Source of the DNA: Nitrospirales bacterium
GTDB taxonomy: Bacteria > Nitrospirota > Nitrospiria > Nitrospirales > UBA8639
Direction: 5' to 3'
Assembly: GCA_029261305.1 (NCBI GenBank)
Contig: JAJDBO010000093.1
Location: 1 to 17,711, forward strand
DNA length: 17,711 nt
Made by a program: the position numbers and the translations under genes. This document shows positions 7,890 to 16,004 of the stretch, piece by piece (positions within the stretch are counted from its first letter, which is position 1; the number at the start of each line of letters is the position of its first letter). The notes under the pieces were generated by a model. The model saw nothing but the letters and a program-made list of their open reading frames with translations. It was not told the DNA's origin and did not search any database.

Positions 7890-9011
7890 ATGTCCGGAGA
7901 TCAGAAGGATGATGGCCAATCGGAAGGATGGCTTTCCCAATGGGAAGCTGTGGCCAATCGGTGTGAGAATTTAACGCATCAATTGGCTGATCCTGCTGTC
8001 TTGAATCAGCCATTACTCTTGGTTTCCGTCAATAAGGAACGAGCTGAGCTCGAAGAAACGAGCGATCTCTTCCATTGTCACCAAGCCCTCCTGGAAGAAA
8101 TTCAGAACACCAAACGTATGCTTGCTGATGTCCAGCTGGACTCTGAGTTGCGGGAGATGGCAGATGAGGAACTTCAATCCTTACTGCTACAACGTCAGGA
8201 AATTGAACATAAAGCCCTGGAGTTACTCCATCCAAAAAATGCCGAGGATGATAAAAACTCCTTCGTGGAAATTCGAGCGGGTACTGGCGGGGAGGAGGCG
8301 GCATTGTTCGCCGGGGCTCTCTTACGGATGTATGTTCGTTACGCGGAGAAAAAAGGGCTGCGTATTGAGATGGTCGATTCTAATGAAACGGGCATTGGTG
8401 GAATCAAAGAAGCGGTATTTCTTGTTGAAGGAAAAGGGGCCTACGGATGCTTTCGGTATGAAAGTGGTGTCCATCGTGTCCAGCGGGTACCAACGACTGA
8501 GGCTAGTGGTCGCATTCATACGTCTACGGCGACTGTCGCTGTGATGCCAGAGGTCGAAGAGGTTGAGGTGCACATTGATCAAAAGGATTTGCGAATCGAT
8601 ACGTTTTGTTCCTCGGGTGCTGGTGGTCAGAGTGTGAATACGACATATTCTGCGGTGCGGATTACTCACATTCCCACTGGCGTGGTCGTGTCCTGTCAGG
8701 ATGAGCGCTCCCAATTAAAAAATCGGGAAAAAGCCATGCGCACATTGCGATCAAGAATTGGGGATGCAGAGAGGGCTAAGCAGGACGCGTTGACATCCGA
8801 GCATCGACGTTCTCAAGTTGGAACTGGGGAGCGGAGTGAAAAGGTCCGCACCTATAATTATCCGCAAAATCGAATCACCGACCATCGAATTGGTTTGAGT
8901 CTTCATAAACTGGAAGCCATTCTTGATGGTGACCTTGATGAATTGGTCGGCTCATTAAAAGACGCAAGTGAAGTTGAGTCTCTTCGGGCAGACAACGTGG
9001 CCAAAGCCTAA
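7890..9011 (+). CDS. prfA: Peptide chain release factor 1 (RF1)
   Basis: The 373-residue product has the class-I release factor layout: an N-terminal helical domain, the codon-recognition domain and the peptidyl-hydrolase domain. GGQ is at 245-247 (in SSGAGGQSVNTT). The tripeptide anticodon is Pro-Thr-Thr at 201-203, fitting the P-x-T of RF1 rather than the S-P-F of RF2, so it should read UAA and UAG. It is about 13 residues longer at the N-terminus than E. coli RF1; ATG 7890 is the only reasonable in-frame start and has a weak ribosome-binding site. The methyltransferase that modifies the GGQ glutamine is encoded immediately downstream. Confidence 0.96.
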   Translation: MSGDQKDDGQSEGWLSQWEAVANRCENLTHQLADPAVLNQPLLLVSVNKERAELEETSDLFHCHQALLEEIQNTKRMLADVQLDSELREMADEELQSLLLQRQEIEHKALELLHPKNAEDDKNSFVEIRAGTGGEEAALFAGALLRMYVRYAEKKGLRIEMVDSNETGIGGIKEAVFLVEGKGAYGCFRYESGVHRVQRVPTTEASGRIHTSTATVAVMPEVEEVEVHIDQKDLRIDTFCSSGAGGQSVNTTYSAVRITHIPTGVVVSCQDERSQLKNREKAMRTLRSRIGDAERAKQDALTSEHRRSQVGTGERSEKVRTYNYPQNRITDHRIGLSLHKLEAILDGDLDELVGSLKDASEVESLRADNVAKA

Positions 9012-9015
9012 CACT

Positions 9016-9942
9016 ATGATGGCTTCAGACATTATTTTGAAATCGCCGGATCCTGTTCTTCCACAGGAAGATCTCATTACCCATGCCTCAGCCTATCGAA
9101 AAGGCCTGGCCTTGCTATCGAGGGCCGGGGTATCGAATGCCACGAATGAGACGCTCTGGTTGCTTGAATCGGCCTTGGGTATTTCTAGATTAGATATTCA
9201 TGCCAACCCCGATGCTGTTGTGGCGCACTCGTCTTGGGCTTGTGCCAAAGACCTATTGCTCAGGCGTACAGGGGGAGAGCCTCTTCAGTACATTCTTGGC
9301 ACTCAAGAATTTCGCGGACTAGAAATTGGGGTGCGGCCAGGTGTCTTAATCCCACGACCAGAAACAGAACTGGTTATGGAAGAGGTCCATTCGGTTGCTT
9401 CTTCTCAGGGCCGTTTCGCAATGGCTGATGTGGGAACCGGGTCTGGCTGTCTGTCCATTGCCTCGGCCATTGAGTTTCCTAATGCGAGGATCTTTGCAAC
9501 AGATTGTTCTGAATCGGCGATTGAAGTCGCCAAGTCGAATGCTCGTCGACATTCGGTTCAAGATCGCATCAGGTTTCTTTTTGGAGATTTGGTCGGGCCC
9601 TTGAAGCAAGTCCAAGAACTTCATGCAGGTATTTCCGTAATGGTGGCGAACCCTCCATATATTCCAACTCGAGAACTTGCGACGCTTCAAAAAGAGGTTC
9701 GAGATTTCGAACCACACCTGGCGCTCGATGGAGGAGCCGATGGTTTGACTTATTATCGGAGGCTCCTTCGTGAGGCTCTATTGTTTTTAGCGCCTGGAGC
9801 ATACCTGATCATGGAAATGGGTGAAGGACAAGTCGCACATATTTGCGAAGAAGCTGCACCCCTATCGACTTGGCACATTCGGAAGATTCGACAAGATGAT
9901 GCGGGTATTGACCGTGTCATCTCCTTGGAGTGGAAGGGCTAA
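9016..9942 (+). CDS. prmC: Release factor glutamine N5-methyltransferase PrmC (HemK)
   Basis: The 308-residue product has an N-terminal helical domain and a Rossmann-fold methyltransferase domain. Motif I is DVGTGSGCLSIA (GTGSG at 140-144) and the catalytic NPPY, which holds the target glutamine amide, is at 212-215. ALDGGADGLTYYRRLL further on is typical of the PrmC/HemK family. It transfers a methyl group from S-adenosylmethionine to the glutamine of the GGQ motif of release factors. ATG 9016 (or the adjacent ATG 9019) starts 4 bases after the prfA stop, indicating translational coupling. A GTG at 8968 would extend the protein into prfA and is not favoured. Confidence 0.95.
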   Translation: MMASDIILKSPDPVLPQEDLITHASAYRKGLALLSRAGVSNATNETLWLLESALGISRLDIHANPDAVVAHSSWACAKDLLLRRTGGEPLQYILGTQEFRGLEIGVRPGVLIPRPETELVMEEVHSVASSQGRFAMADVGTGSGCLSIASAIEFPNARIFATDCSESAIEVAKSNARRHSVQDRIRFLFGDLVGPLKQVQELHAGISVMVANPPYIPTRELATLQKEVRDFEPHLALDGGADGLTYYRRLLREALLFLAPGAYLIMEMGEGQVAHICEEAAPLSTWHIRKIRQDDAGIDRVISLEWKG

Positions 9943-9958
9943 CCGTTTCTCGAATCTC

Positions 9959-11218
9959 ATGACCAGAATTACGATTACAGGTGGACGATCCTTAAACGGT
10001 CGAGTGCAAGCAGCTGGGGCAAAAAATGCGGCCTTGCCCATTCTTGCGTCTACGCTCTTAGGTGGAGGCGAATGCCATGTGGCTAATCTTCCCCTGGTTC
10101 GTGATGTGGCCACTATGAGTACGCTGCTCAGCCTCTTGGGAGCCTCCGTGAAGCAGGAGGGAAATGGTGTGGTGATTAAGGCTGACTCGGTTCAGTCCCT
10201 TGAAGCTCCCTATGATCTTGTCAAAACCATGCGGGCCTCCGTGTTAGTCTTGGGTCCTTTATTGGCTCGATTTGGTGAAGCCATGGTCTCGCTTCCTGGC
10301 GGGTGTGCGATTGGGCCACGACCGGTGAATCTTCATCTTGAAGGTTTCAAAAAACTCGGGGCGACGATTGAGCTAGAGCATGGATATATCCGTGCCTTTG
10401 CCTCGAAGCTTCAGGGGCAACGGATTGATTTGGAAACTCCGACGGTCACGGGGACGGAAAATTTGATGATGGCTGCATGTTTGGCAAACGGGACCACAAT
10501 CATTAATAATGCGGCCATGGAGCCGGAGATTGAGGATCTGGCGAATTTTCTCAATGCTCGCGGCGCGAATGTTTCTGGGGCCGGGACGAGCCATATCGTG
10601 GTTGAGGGGGTATCCCAACTTCATGAAGCGGAGTATCGGGTGATGCCTGATCGTATTGAAACGGGAACATTTTTGATTGCTGGCATGATTACTGGGGGGG
10701 ATGTTGAAGTCAGTCATTGCATCCCGGGACATCTTGATCCTCTGATTTCGAAACTTCGAGAAAGTGGGGCAGAGGTCAATGAAACACCCGATTCGATAAG
10801 AGTGAAAGCTCCTCAAAAGGTTCAGGCATTGGATGTGCAGACTTTTCCCTATCCTGGATTTCCCACTGATCTTCAGGCGCAGATGATGGCGATGATGTGC
10901 GTAGCCGAGGGCACCAGCGTCATTACCGAAAATGTCTTTGAAGGTCGATTCCTGCATGTGCCTGAGCTGCAACGAATGGGAGCGTCGATTACCGTGGATG
11001 GGGCGCGAGCAGTGGTGAAAGGTGTGCCACAATTAACGGGAGCTGAGGTGATGGCCTCAGATCTTCGCGCCAGCGCCGGGTTAATCTTGGCCGGCTTGGC
11101 GGCCGAAGGCGAAACCCAGATTAACAGGGTGTATCATCTTGATCGTGGGTATGAACGCATTGAAGATAAATTACAGGGTCTTGGAGCCATCGTCCATCGG
11201 GAGCCTGCATCAGGATGA
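9959..11218 (+). CDS. murA: UDP-N-acetylglucosamine 1-carboxyvinyltransferase
   Basis: From ATG 9959 the protein is 419 residues, the same length as E. coli MurA. Lys22 and Asn23 (GAKNAALPIL) are present. The catalytic loop LPGGCAIGPRPVNLH carries the cysteine at residue 116, which is the fosfomycin target position. Asp304 in YPGFPTDLQAQ corresponds to the general base, and DLRASAGLILAGL near the end holds the conserved arginine. The enzyme adds enolpyruvate to UDP-GlcNAc, the first committed step of peptidoglycan synthesis. The frame is open back to a GTG at 9821 inside prmC, but those 46 extra residues are not family-like. The stop codon overlaps the hisG start as ATGA. Confidence 0.97.
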   Translation: MTRITITGGRSLNGRVQAAGAKNAALPILASTLLGGGECHVANLPLVRDVATMSTLLSLLGASVKQEGNGVVIKADSVQSLEAPYDLVKTMRASVLVLGPLLARFGEAMVSLPGGCAIGPRPVNLHLEGFKKLGATIELEHGYIRAFASKLQGQRIDLETPTVTGTENLMMAACLANGTTIINNAAMEPEIEDLANFLNARGANVSGAGTSHIVVEGVSQLHEAEYRVMPDRIETGTFLIAGMITGGDVEVSHCIPGHLDPLISKLRESGAEVNETPDSIRVKAPQKVQALDVQTFPYPGFPTDLQAQMMAMMCVAEGTSVITENVFEGRFLHVPELQRMGASITVDGARAVVKGVPQLTGAEVMASDLRASAGLILAGLAAEGETQINRVYHLDRGYERIEDKLQGLGAIVHREPASG

Positions 11219-11865
11219 GTGACACCGTAATCGTGGCCTTGTCCAAAGGGAAGTTGCTGGATCCGACTATCGAACTCTTTCGTCAAGCTGGATATGCCGG
11301 GCCGAATATCTCTGCTGACCCACGACGACTGATTTTTGAAGTGGCGGAGTCTCGACTCACGTTTCTCATTGTGCGGCCTACTGATGTGCCGACTTATGTG
11401 GAATATGGAGCCGCGGACGTTGGCATTGCCGGAAAAGATTTGCTTCTTGAACAGCAGAGTGATGTGCACGAACCTTTGGACTTGCGCATTGGTGGGTGTC
11501 GTATTGCCGTGGCCGGATTGCAAGACTGTGAAGGACGGACACGCCTATCCTCAAAATTGCGTGTGGCTACCAAATATCCAAATATTACTGAACGGTATTT
11601 CAACCAACAGGGAATTCCAGTAGAGATTATTAAATTATACGGATCCATGGAGTTGGCGCCGGTCGTAGGGTTGGCAGATCGCATTGTGGATTTGGTCTCA
11701 AGTGGGCAAACATTAAAAGCCAATAATTTGAAAGAGACTGAAATCATAGAGTGGTCAACAGCTCGGTTGATCGTGAATCGCGCAAGCCTCAAAATGAAAC
11801 ATCAGGTGATTTCTCAAATGATTGAGCGGTTAAAAAAAGTTCGGCCGAAGACGATGCAATGCTAA
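11215..11865 (+). CDS. hisG: ATP phosphoribosyltransferase, short form (HisG-S)
   Basis: At 216 residues this is the short form that lacks the C-terminal ACT-like regulatory domain. Visible motifs are LSKGKLLDPTIELF near the start, the R-P-T-D-V-P-x-Y-V-E segment (54-63), GIAGKDLL, and the PRPP-binding loop from D159 to N170 (DLVSSGQTLKAN). It joins ATP and PRPP, the first step of histidine synthesis. Short HisG proteins normally need HisZ, a histidyl-tRNA-synthetase-like subunit, for activity and feedback control; no hisZ is in this window. The start ATG 11215 overlaps the murA stop (ATGA), so translation is probably coupled to murA. Confidence 0.96.
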   Translation: MSDTVIVALSKGKLLDPTIELFRQAGYAGPNISADPRRLIFEVAESRLTFLIVRPTDVPTYVEYGAADVGIAGKDLLLEQQSDVHEPLDLRIGGCRIAVAGLQDCEGRTRLSSKLRVATKYPNITERYFNQQGIPVEIIKLYGSMELAPVVGLADRIVDLVSSGQTLKANNLKETEIIEWSTARLIVNRASLKMKHQVISQMIERLKKVRPKTMQC

Positions 11866-11918
11866 AATTTCTCGTGAAGCAAAAGAGTCAGTTGACGGCT
11901 ATCAAAAATCTATTATGA
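11859..11918 (+). CDS. Possible 19-residue bridging mini-ORF between hisG and hisD
   Basis: ATG 11859 overlaps the last bases of hisG, and the frame runs 19 codons to TGA 11916-11918, which overlaps the hisD start as ATGA. The peptide would be basic and hydrophobic ([19 protein letters not shown]). It fills the otherwise untranslated 49-base gap exactly, and hisD has no visible Shine-Dalgarno, so its reading could deliver ribosomes to hisD. A 60-base ORF can occur by chance, and no strong Shine-Dalgarno precedes it. A very similar arrangement occurs before hisH. Confidence 0.25.
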   Translation: MLKFLVKQKSQLTAIKNLL

Positions 11919-13198
11919 AAATCATTTCACATAACGACCGAACCTTTAAAAAAACACTCGATCAGGTGTGCCGTCGAGGCTCTCAGCAGAATGCCAAGAT
12001 TGAGGTTCGGGTGAAACGGATACTTCAATCCGTTGAGCGAGGTGGCGATGCGTCTGTCAGTCGGTATGTAAAACAATTCGACGGTCTCCGCTTGCGTCCC
12101 AGTGAATTCAAAGTACGAAAAGATGAGATCGAGCAGGCCTATAAGCATATTGGCAAAGAAGAACGAAGTGCTCTTCGGTTTGCCGCGAAACGCATTCGAT
12201 CGTTTCATGAACGCCAACGTGTGGCGACGTGGGTCCATACTGAAAAGGGTGTCAAGCTGGGTCAGCTGATTACGCCACTGGATGTCGTAGGAATCTATGT
12301 GCCCGGAGGGAAAGCCTTATATCCTTCGACCGTGCTCATGAACGCGATTCCAGCCAAGGTGGCTGGTGTTGGGCGAACTATCATGTGTACCCCGACGGCT
12401 AGTGGAGAAATCCATCCCTATTTATTGGTAGCGGCTGACGTGGCTGGTGTGGATGAAATTTATCGTATCGGTGGCGTCCAGGCTGTTGGAGCAATGGCCT
12501 ATGGAACCAAGACCATACCAAAAACCGATAAAATTGTTGGGCCTGGCAATATGTATGTGGCAGCCGCAAAACGTGTAGTTTATGGCACTGTGGATATCGA
12601 TATGATTGCAGGACCCAGCGAATTGTTAGTGGTTGCGGATGAAACTGCCAACCCTGCGCATTGTGCGGCGGACTTGCTATGCGAAGCCGAGCATGATGAA
12701 GAAGCGCGAGTGTATTTGGTGACAACTTCCGCTCGATTAGCTAAGGCCGTAGTCAAGGAAGTTGCCAAGCAACTTAGCAAGTTAAGTCGAAAGCCGATTG
12801 CTTCGCATTCTGTGGGGCAGTATGCTATAGCCTTTGTGACTTCCACGATGGACCAGGCGTTTGACGTGGCGAATGCTATTGCTGCTGAGCATCTCGAATT
12901 GTTGCTGAAACGTCCGTTTGATGCGTTGAAAAAAGTTCGGCATGCTGGAGCGGTGTTTGTCGGTCGGTATACGCCGCCAGCAGTCGCGGATTATGTGGCT
13001 GGCCCGAATCATGTTCTCCCAACGGGAGGGTCCGCCAGATTTTTTTCCGCGTTATCTCTTGATGACTATGTGAAGAAAACCAACATCGTGGCGTTTAATA
13101 AGGAACAACTCAAGGCGGTTCAACCTTATGTCACTTGTTTGGCAGGAATGGAAGGGCTCCAAGCCCATGCGCGTTCCATAGAAAGTCGGGGCTTATAA
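11915..13198 (+). CDS. hisD: Histidinol dehydrogenase
   Basis: The 427-residue protein covers the whole HisD family (E. coli 434). It has [27 protein letters not shown] NAD/substrate loop sequence near residues 125-147, [19 protein letters not shown] sequence in mid-protein, and AAEHLELL and [14 protein letters not shown] toward the C-terminus. It oxidises histidinol to histidine in two NAD-dependent steps using a zinc ion. The zinc ligands of the E. coli enzyme (Gln259, His262, Asp360, His419) correspond to Glu257, His260, Asp359 and His418 here, so one ligand is Glu instead of Gln. The ATG has no evident Shine-Dalgarno and overlaps the stop of a short upstream ORF. hisB follows after 2 bases. 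Confidence 0.96.
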   Translation: MKIISHNDRTFKKTLDQVCRRGSQQNAKIEVRVKRILQSVERGGDASVSRYVKQFDGLRLRPSEFKVRKDEIEQAYKHIGKEERSALRFAAKRIRSFHERQRVATWVHTEKGVKLGQLITPLDVVGIYVPGGKALYPSTVLMNAIPAKVAGVGRTIMCTPTASGEIHPYLLVAADVAGVDEIYRIGGVQAVGAMAYGTKTIPKTDKIVGPGNMYVAAAKRVVYGTVDIDMIAGPSELLVVADETANPAHCAADLLCEAEHDEEARVYLVTTSARLAKAVVKEVAKQLSKLSRKPIASHSVGQYAIAFVTSTMDQAFDVANAIAAEHLELLLKRPFDALKKVRHAGAVFVGRYTPPAVADYVAGPNHVLPTGGSARFFSALSLDDYVKKTNIVAFNKEQLKAVQPYVTCLAGMEGLQAHARSIESRGL

Positions 13199-13200
13199 CC

Positions 13201-13797
13201 ATGACGAAAAAATCTCGCAGTGCCAAGGTGGAACGAACGACTTCTGAATCATCCGTTTGTGTGGATTGGACTTTAGATGGGACTGGCGTAGGGAACATTA
13301 ATACTACGGTTCCGTTCTTGGACCACATGCTGAATCTGTTAACCAAGCATGGGTTGTTTGATCTTATGGTGGAGGCTAAGGGAGACACTGAAATTGATCA
13401 CCATCACACTGTGGAAGATATTGGGATTGTATTGGGGACAGCCCTCAAAGAAGCGTTAGGTGGGAAAGAAAAAATCCGTCGTTTTGGGTGGGCGATTGTC
13501 CCTCTTGACGAAACGTTGGCGGAAGTCGTGGTTGACCTGAGTGGTCGGCCCTATATGGTGTATAATGTCGAGTTTTCTCATCGTCAGGTGAAGGATTTTG
13601 ATCTAGGATTGTTCGAAGATTTTTTTCAAGCCTTGGTGAGTCAGGGTGCATTGAATCTTCACATCAACCTGAGGTATGGACGAAACCCGCATCATATTAT
13701 TGAGGCAGTATTTAAGGCGTTTGCCAAAGCGTTGGATCAAGCAACCACAATAGATGATAGGGTTTCAGGTGTGCTGTCGACGAAGGGTTCTTTGTAA
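13201..13797 (+). CDS. hisB: Imidazoleglycerol-phosphate dehydratase (monofunctional HisB)
   Basis: From ATG 13201 the product is 198 residues, the usual size of the stand-alone dehydratase. Metal-binding histidine motifs are visible: [13 protein letters not shown] (His42, His50), DHHHTVED (66-73), and in the second half FSHRQ and [14 protein letters not shown]. It removes water from imidazole-glycerol phosphate to give imidazole-acetol phosphate, using two Mn ions. There is no N-terminal phosphatase domain as in the bifunctional E. coli HisB, so histidinol-phosphate phosphatase must come from another gene. The frame is open upstream into hisD, but residues before [14 protein letters not shown] are not family-like. 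It begins 2 bases after the hisD stop. Confidence 0.96.
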   Translation: MTKKSRSAKVERTTSESSVCVDWTLDGTGVGNINTTVPFLDHMLNLLTKHGLFDLMVEAKGDTEIDHHHTVEDIGIVLGTALKEALGGKEKIRRFGWAIVPLDETLAEVVVDLSGRPYMVYNVEFSHRQVKDFDLGLFEDFFQALVSQGALNLHINLRYGRNPHHIIEAVFKAFAKALDQATTIDDRVSGVLSTKGSL

Positions 13798-13804
13798 AAC
13801 CGTG

Positions 13805-13864
13805 ATGCGAACAAGATTAAGATATAAAGCACATTTTCGACATGCTGTACTGGTTACAAAATGA
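13805..13864 (+). CDS. Possible 19-residue bridging mini-ORF between hisB and hisH
   Basis: ATG 13805 lies 7 bases after the hisB stop; its frame of 19 codons ends at TGA 13862-13864, overlapping the hisH start as ATGA. The peptide would be strongly basic (starts MRTRLRYKAHFRHAV). It spans nearly all of the 63-base gap. hisH has no visible Shine-Dalgarno, so termination-reinitiation from this ORF is a plausible way to start hisH. Its length equals that of the mini-ORF before hisD, though the peptides are not alike beyond being basic. Chance cannot be excluded. Confidence 0.25.
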   Translation: MRTRLRYKAHFRHAVLVTK

Positions 13865-14481
13865 TCGCCATCGTTGACTATGAAATGGGAAACCTTCGGA
13901 GCGTACAAAAAGGTTTCGAAACTGTTGGACATGATGCGGTGGTGACAAGAGACCCAGCAGTCATTGACCGTGCCTCTCATGTGGTTTTGCCGGGCGTTGG
14001 CGCGTTTGGCGATTGTGTGAAAAATTTAACTCAGTTTGAATTGGTTGAACCTCTTCGCCGCTCTATCTCGCAGGGGAAACCGTTTTTAGGGATCTGTCTA
14101 GGCCTGCAAGTGCTGTTTACGGAAAGCGAAGAATTTGGCTTTCATCAGGGATTGGATATTTTTAAGGGGAAAGTTAAACACTTTTCTTCTGGCGAACATC
14201 AGGACAAAGGATTGAAAATTCCTCACATGGGATGGAACACTATTGACATTCAAGCACCCAGCCCTCTCTTAAAGGAGATTGAGCCTGAGTCCTATGTCTA
14301 TTTTGTACATTCGTATTATATCGAGCCGGTTGAGCCAAATATTATTTGTACGGAAACCACGTATGGGATTCCCTTTGTCTCCAGTGTCGCTCATGACAAT
14401 GTGTTTGCATGCCAATTTCATCCTGAGAAAAGTCAACGTATCGGCCTTCAACTTCTCCGAAACTTTGGAGCATGGAATTGA
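13861..14481 (+). CDS. hisH: Imidazole glycerol phosphate synthase, glutamine amidotransferase subunit
   Basis: The 206-residue protein is a class-I glutamine amidotransferase. It starts MIAIVDYEMGNLRSVQKGFE and has VVLPGVGAFGDC, the nucleophile Cys79 in GICLGLQ, and the rest of the triad, His187 and Glu189, in FHPEKS. HisH frees ammonia from glutamine and passes it to HisF, encoded two genes downstream. HMGWN and YFVHSYY are typical of HisH rather than of other amidotransferases. Its ATG overlaps the stop of a short upstream ORF and lacks a Shine-Dalgarno. Its last ten bases overlap the following lipoprotein gene. Confidence 0.96.
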   Translation: MIAIVDYEMGNLRSVQKGFETVGHDAVVTRDPAVIDRASHVVLPGVGAFGDCVKNLTQFELVEPLRRSISQGKPFLGICLGLQVLFTESEEFGFHQGLDIFKGKVKHFSSGEHQDKGLKIPHMGWNTIDIQAPSPLLKEIEPESYVYFVHSYYIEPVEPNIICTETTYGIPFVSSVAHDNVFACQFHPEKSQRIGLQLLRNFGAWN

Positions 14482-15251
14482 TCAATTCTTTGACACGTCA
14501 CATCGCAAGTTCCTGGTGGAGGACGATCATTGGGCCTTGCCAAATTTTCTGTGTCTTGGTCTTTGGGTTAATCGGGTGCGCTCCCGATACGGTGACGGTC
14601 AACACTCATCCAACGTTTTCTCCTGGGACGATCACGACGATTGGCGTCGTGCCCTTTGCCGCAGTCAAAGGGTCGCCCGGGGTGTACCAATCTCTTGGAG
14701 AATTGGCATCACCTAATGTCGGGTCATCCGAGATTCGTCCGTCTTTTGGAGAATCGGTTGGTCCCGTTCCTCATCGATCCCATGCAAAAAAAGTTTCAGT
14801 TCCGACTGGTGCAGAAGAAAAAGTCACGGATATGGTCTATGCCAACTTGAGACTTCGCCCTGGCCTCCAAACAATTTCTCCAGGAGAGATCAAACAGGCA
14901 TTGAGCCGAAAGGCCATCCGTCCGTCGAATACAAGCAATCAGCAACTCGCGCAAGAATTGGGGAAGGCCTTATCGTTGGATGCGGTGGTCGTTGGCCAAG
15001 TTCGAGTTTACCGTGAACGGGATGGGCAAAAGTATGGAGCTATTCCTGCGGCAGTAGGATTTGATGTCCAAATTATTAATGCAAAAAACGGAGTGGTGAT
15101 TTGGATGGGGGATTACTTTGAAGAACAAAAATCCTTCACCGAAGATTTCAAGGGAATGTTGGACCGAGGGGGGAAGTGGGTCACCGCTGAGACCTTGGCA
15201 CGCTCTGGAGTCAAGCGGGTGATGGAGCGGCTCCCCTTGGGAAGGCCATAG
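14472..15251 (+). CDS. Predicted lipoprotein of unknown function embedded in the his operon
   Basis: The 259-residue product has a type-II signal peptide with an unusually long N-region (basic residues R9 and R17), a hydrophobic stretch from about 19 to 34 and lipobox L-I-G-C with Cys36. The mature part has a strand TIGVVPFAA (about 55-64), a variable Ser/Pro-rich segment, a helix, then ALSLDAVVVGQVRVYRERDG and VGFDVQIINAKNGVVIWMG. This alternating pattern resembles CsgG/LpoB-like periplasmic lipoproteins, but I cannot name the family. The frame overlaps hisH by 10 bases. GGAG (14467-14470) is too close to ATG 14472, so TTG 14478, which overlaps the hisH stop as TTGA, may be the true start. 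Nothing in it suggests a role in histidine synthesis. Confidence 0.85.
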   Translation: MELINSLTRHIASSWWRTIIGPCQIFCVLVFGLIGCAPDTVTVNTHPTFSPGTITTIGVVPFAAVKGSPGVYQSLGELASPNVGSSEIRPSFGESVGPVPHRSHAKKVSVPTGAEEKVTDMVYANLRLRPGLQTISPGEIKQALSRKAIRPSNTSNQQLAQELGKALSLDAVVVGQVRVYRERDGQKYGAIPAAVGFDVQIINAKNGVVIWMGDYFEEQKSFTEDFKGMLDRGGKWVTAETLARSGVKRVMERLPLGRP

Positions 15252-15263
15252 GGAAATAGACAT

Positions 15264-16004
15264 ATGGTTATCATTCCAGCAATTGATTTAAAAGATGGAC
15301 GCTGTGTTCGTTTGCGGCAGGGAGATATGAATCAAGAAACCTCTTATTCTCAAGATCCGCCAGCCATGGCTAAGCATTGGGAATCCTTAGGTGCGCAACG
15401 GCTTCATGTGGTTGATCTCAATGGCGCGATAGATGGTCGACCGAAAAATTTTGATCATGTGTTGGCGATTACTCGGGCCATTGGTATTCCGGTGCAGGTA
15501 GGAGGTGGCATCCGTTCTCTTGAAACCATTCGGGAATACTTATCTTCCGGAGTAAGTAAAGTTGTCCTTGGAACTGCTGTATTGGAGAATCCTTCCTTAT
15601 TGGAAGAGGCGAGCCAAGAGTTTCCGGACCGCATTTTAATTGGGGTAGATGTGAAAAATGGAAAGATTGCTGTTCATGGGTGGACAAATGTGTCGGAGTA
15701 TACACCTGATGAAGTGTTTCATAACCTCAGATCCTATGCTTTGGCAGGGGTGATCTTTACGGAAATCAGTCGTGATGGCATGCTTGATGGACCGAATTTG
15801 CTTGCCTTGGAGCATGCGGCGAACATATCCCCTTTTCCTGTGATTGCCTCCGGAGGTGTGACGAGGGTTGATGATATTCATGCCGTGAAAAAGTTGGGTC
15901 CGAAAATTTCCGGTGTCATCGTAGGCAAAGCCCTGTATGAGGGAACCATGACGTTGTCTTCTGCGCTGGAAGCTGCTGGTTCTCCTGGCTCCGTTCCATG
16001 CTGA
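15264..16004 (+). CDS. hisA: ProFAR isomerase (phosphoribosylformimino-AICAR phosphate isomerase)
   Basis: The 246-residue TIM barrel begins [20 protein letters not shown], with the catalytic Asp8 and the second catalytic Asp129 in GVDVKNG. Phosphate-binding glycine motifs are present in both halves: VQVGGGIRS and VIASGGVTR. The sequence [17 protein letters not shown] after strand 1 is typical of HisA and separates it from HisF. It converts ProFAR to PRFAR, the substrate of HisF-HisH. It begins 12 bases after the lipoprotein stop and its own stop overlaps the hisF start by 7 bases. Confidence 0.96.
   Translation: MVIIPAIDLKDGRCVRLRQGDMNQETSYSQDPPAMAKHWESLGAQRLHVVDLNGAIDGRPKNFDHVLAITRAIGIPVQVGGGIRSLETIREYLSSGVSKVVLGTAVLENPSLLEEASQEFPDRILIGVDVKNGKIAVHGWTNVSEYTPDEVFHNLRSYALAGVIFTEISRDGMLDGPNLLALEHAANISPFPVIASGGVTRVDDIHAVKKLGPKISGVIVGKALYEGTMTLSSALEAAGSPGSVPC

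Noticed and set aside
9821..9958. N-terminal extension of murA from a GTG inside prmC
   Set aside because: The extension overlaps prmC and is not family-like; ATG 9959 gives exactly the E. coli length and starts at the first conserved strand.
10373..11032. 219-codon ORF on the minus strand inside murA
   Set aside because: It lies wholly antisense to a full-length, well-conserved murA and its product (His/Arg/Ser-rich) resembles no family; it is a by-product of codon bias.
13135..13200. N-terminal extension of hisB into hisD
   Set aside because: It uses a non-ATG start within hisD and adds residues not seen in HisB; ATG 13201 is 2 bases after the hisD stop.
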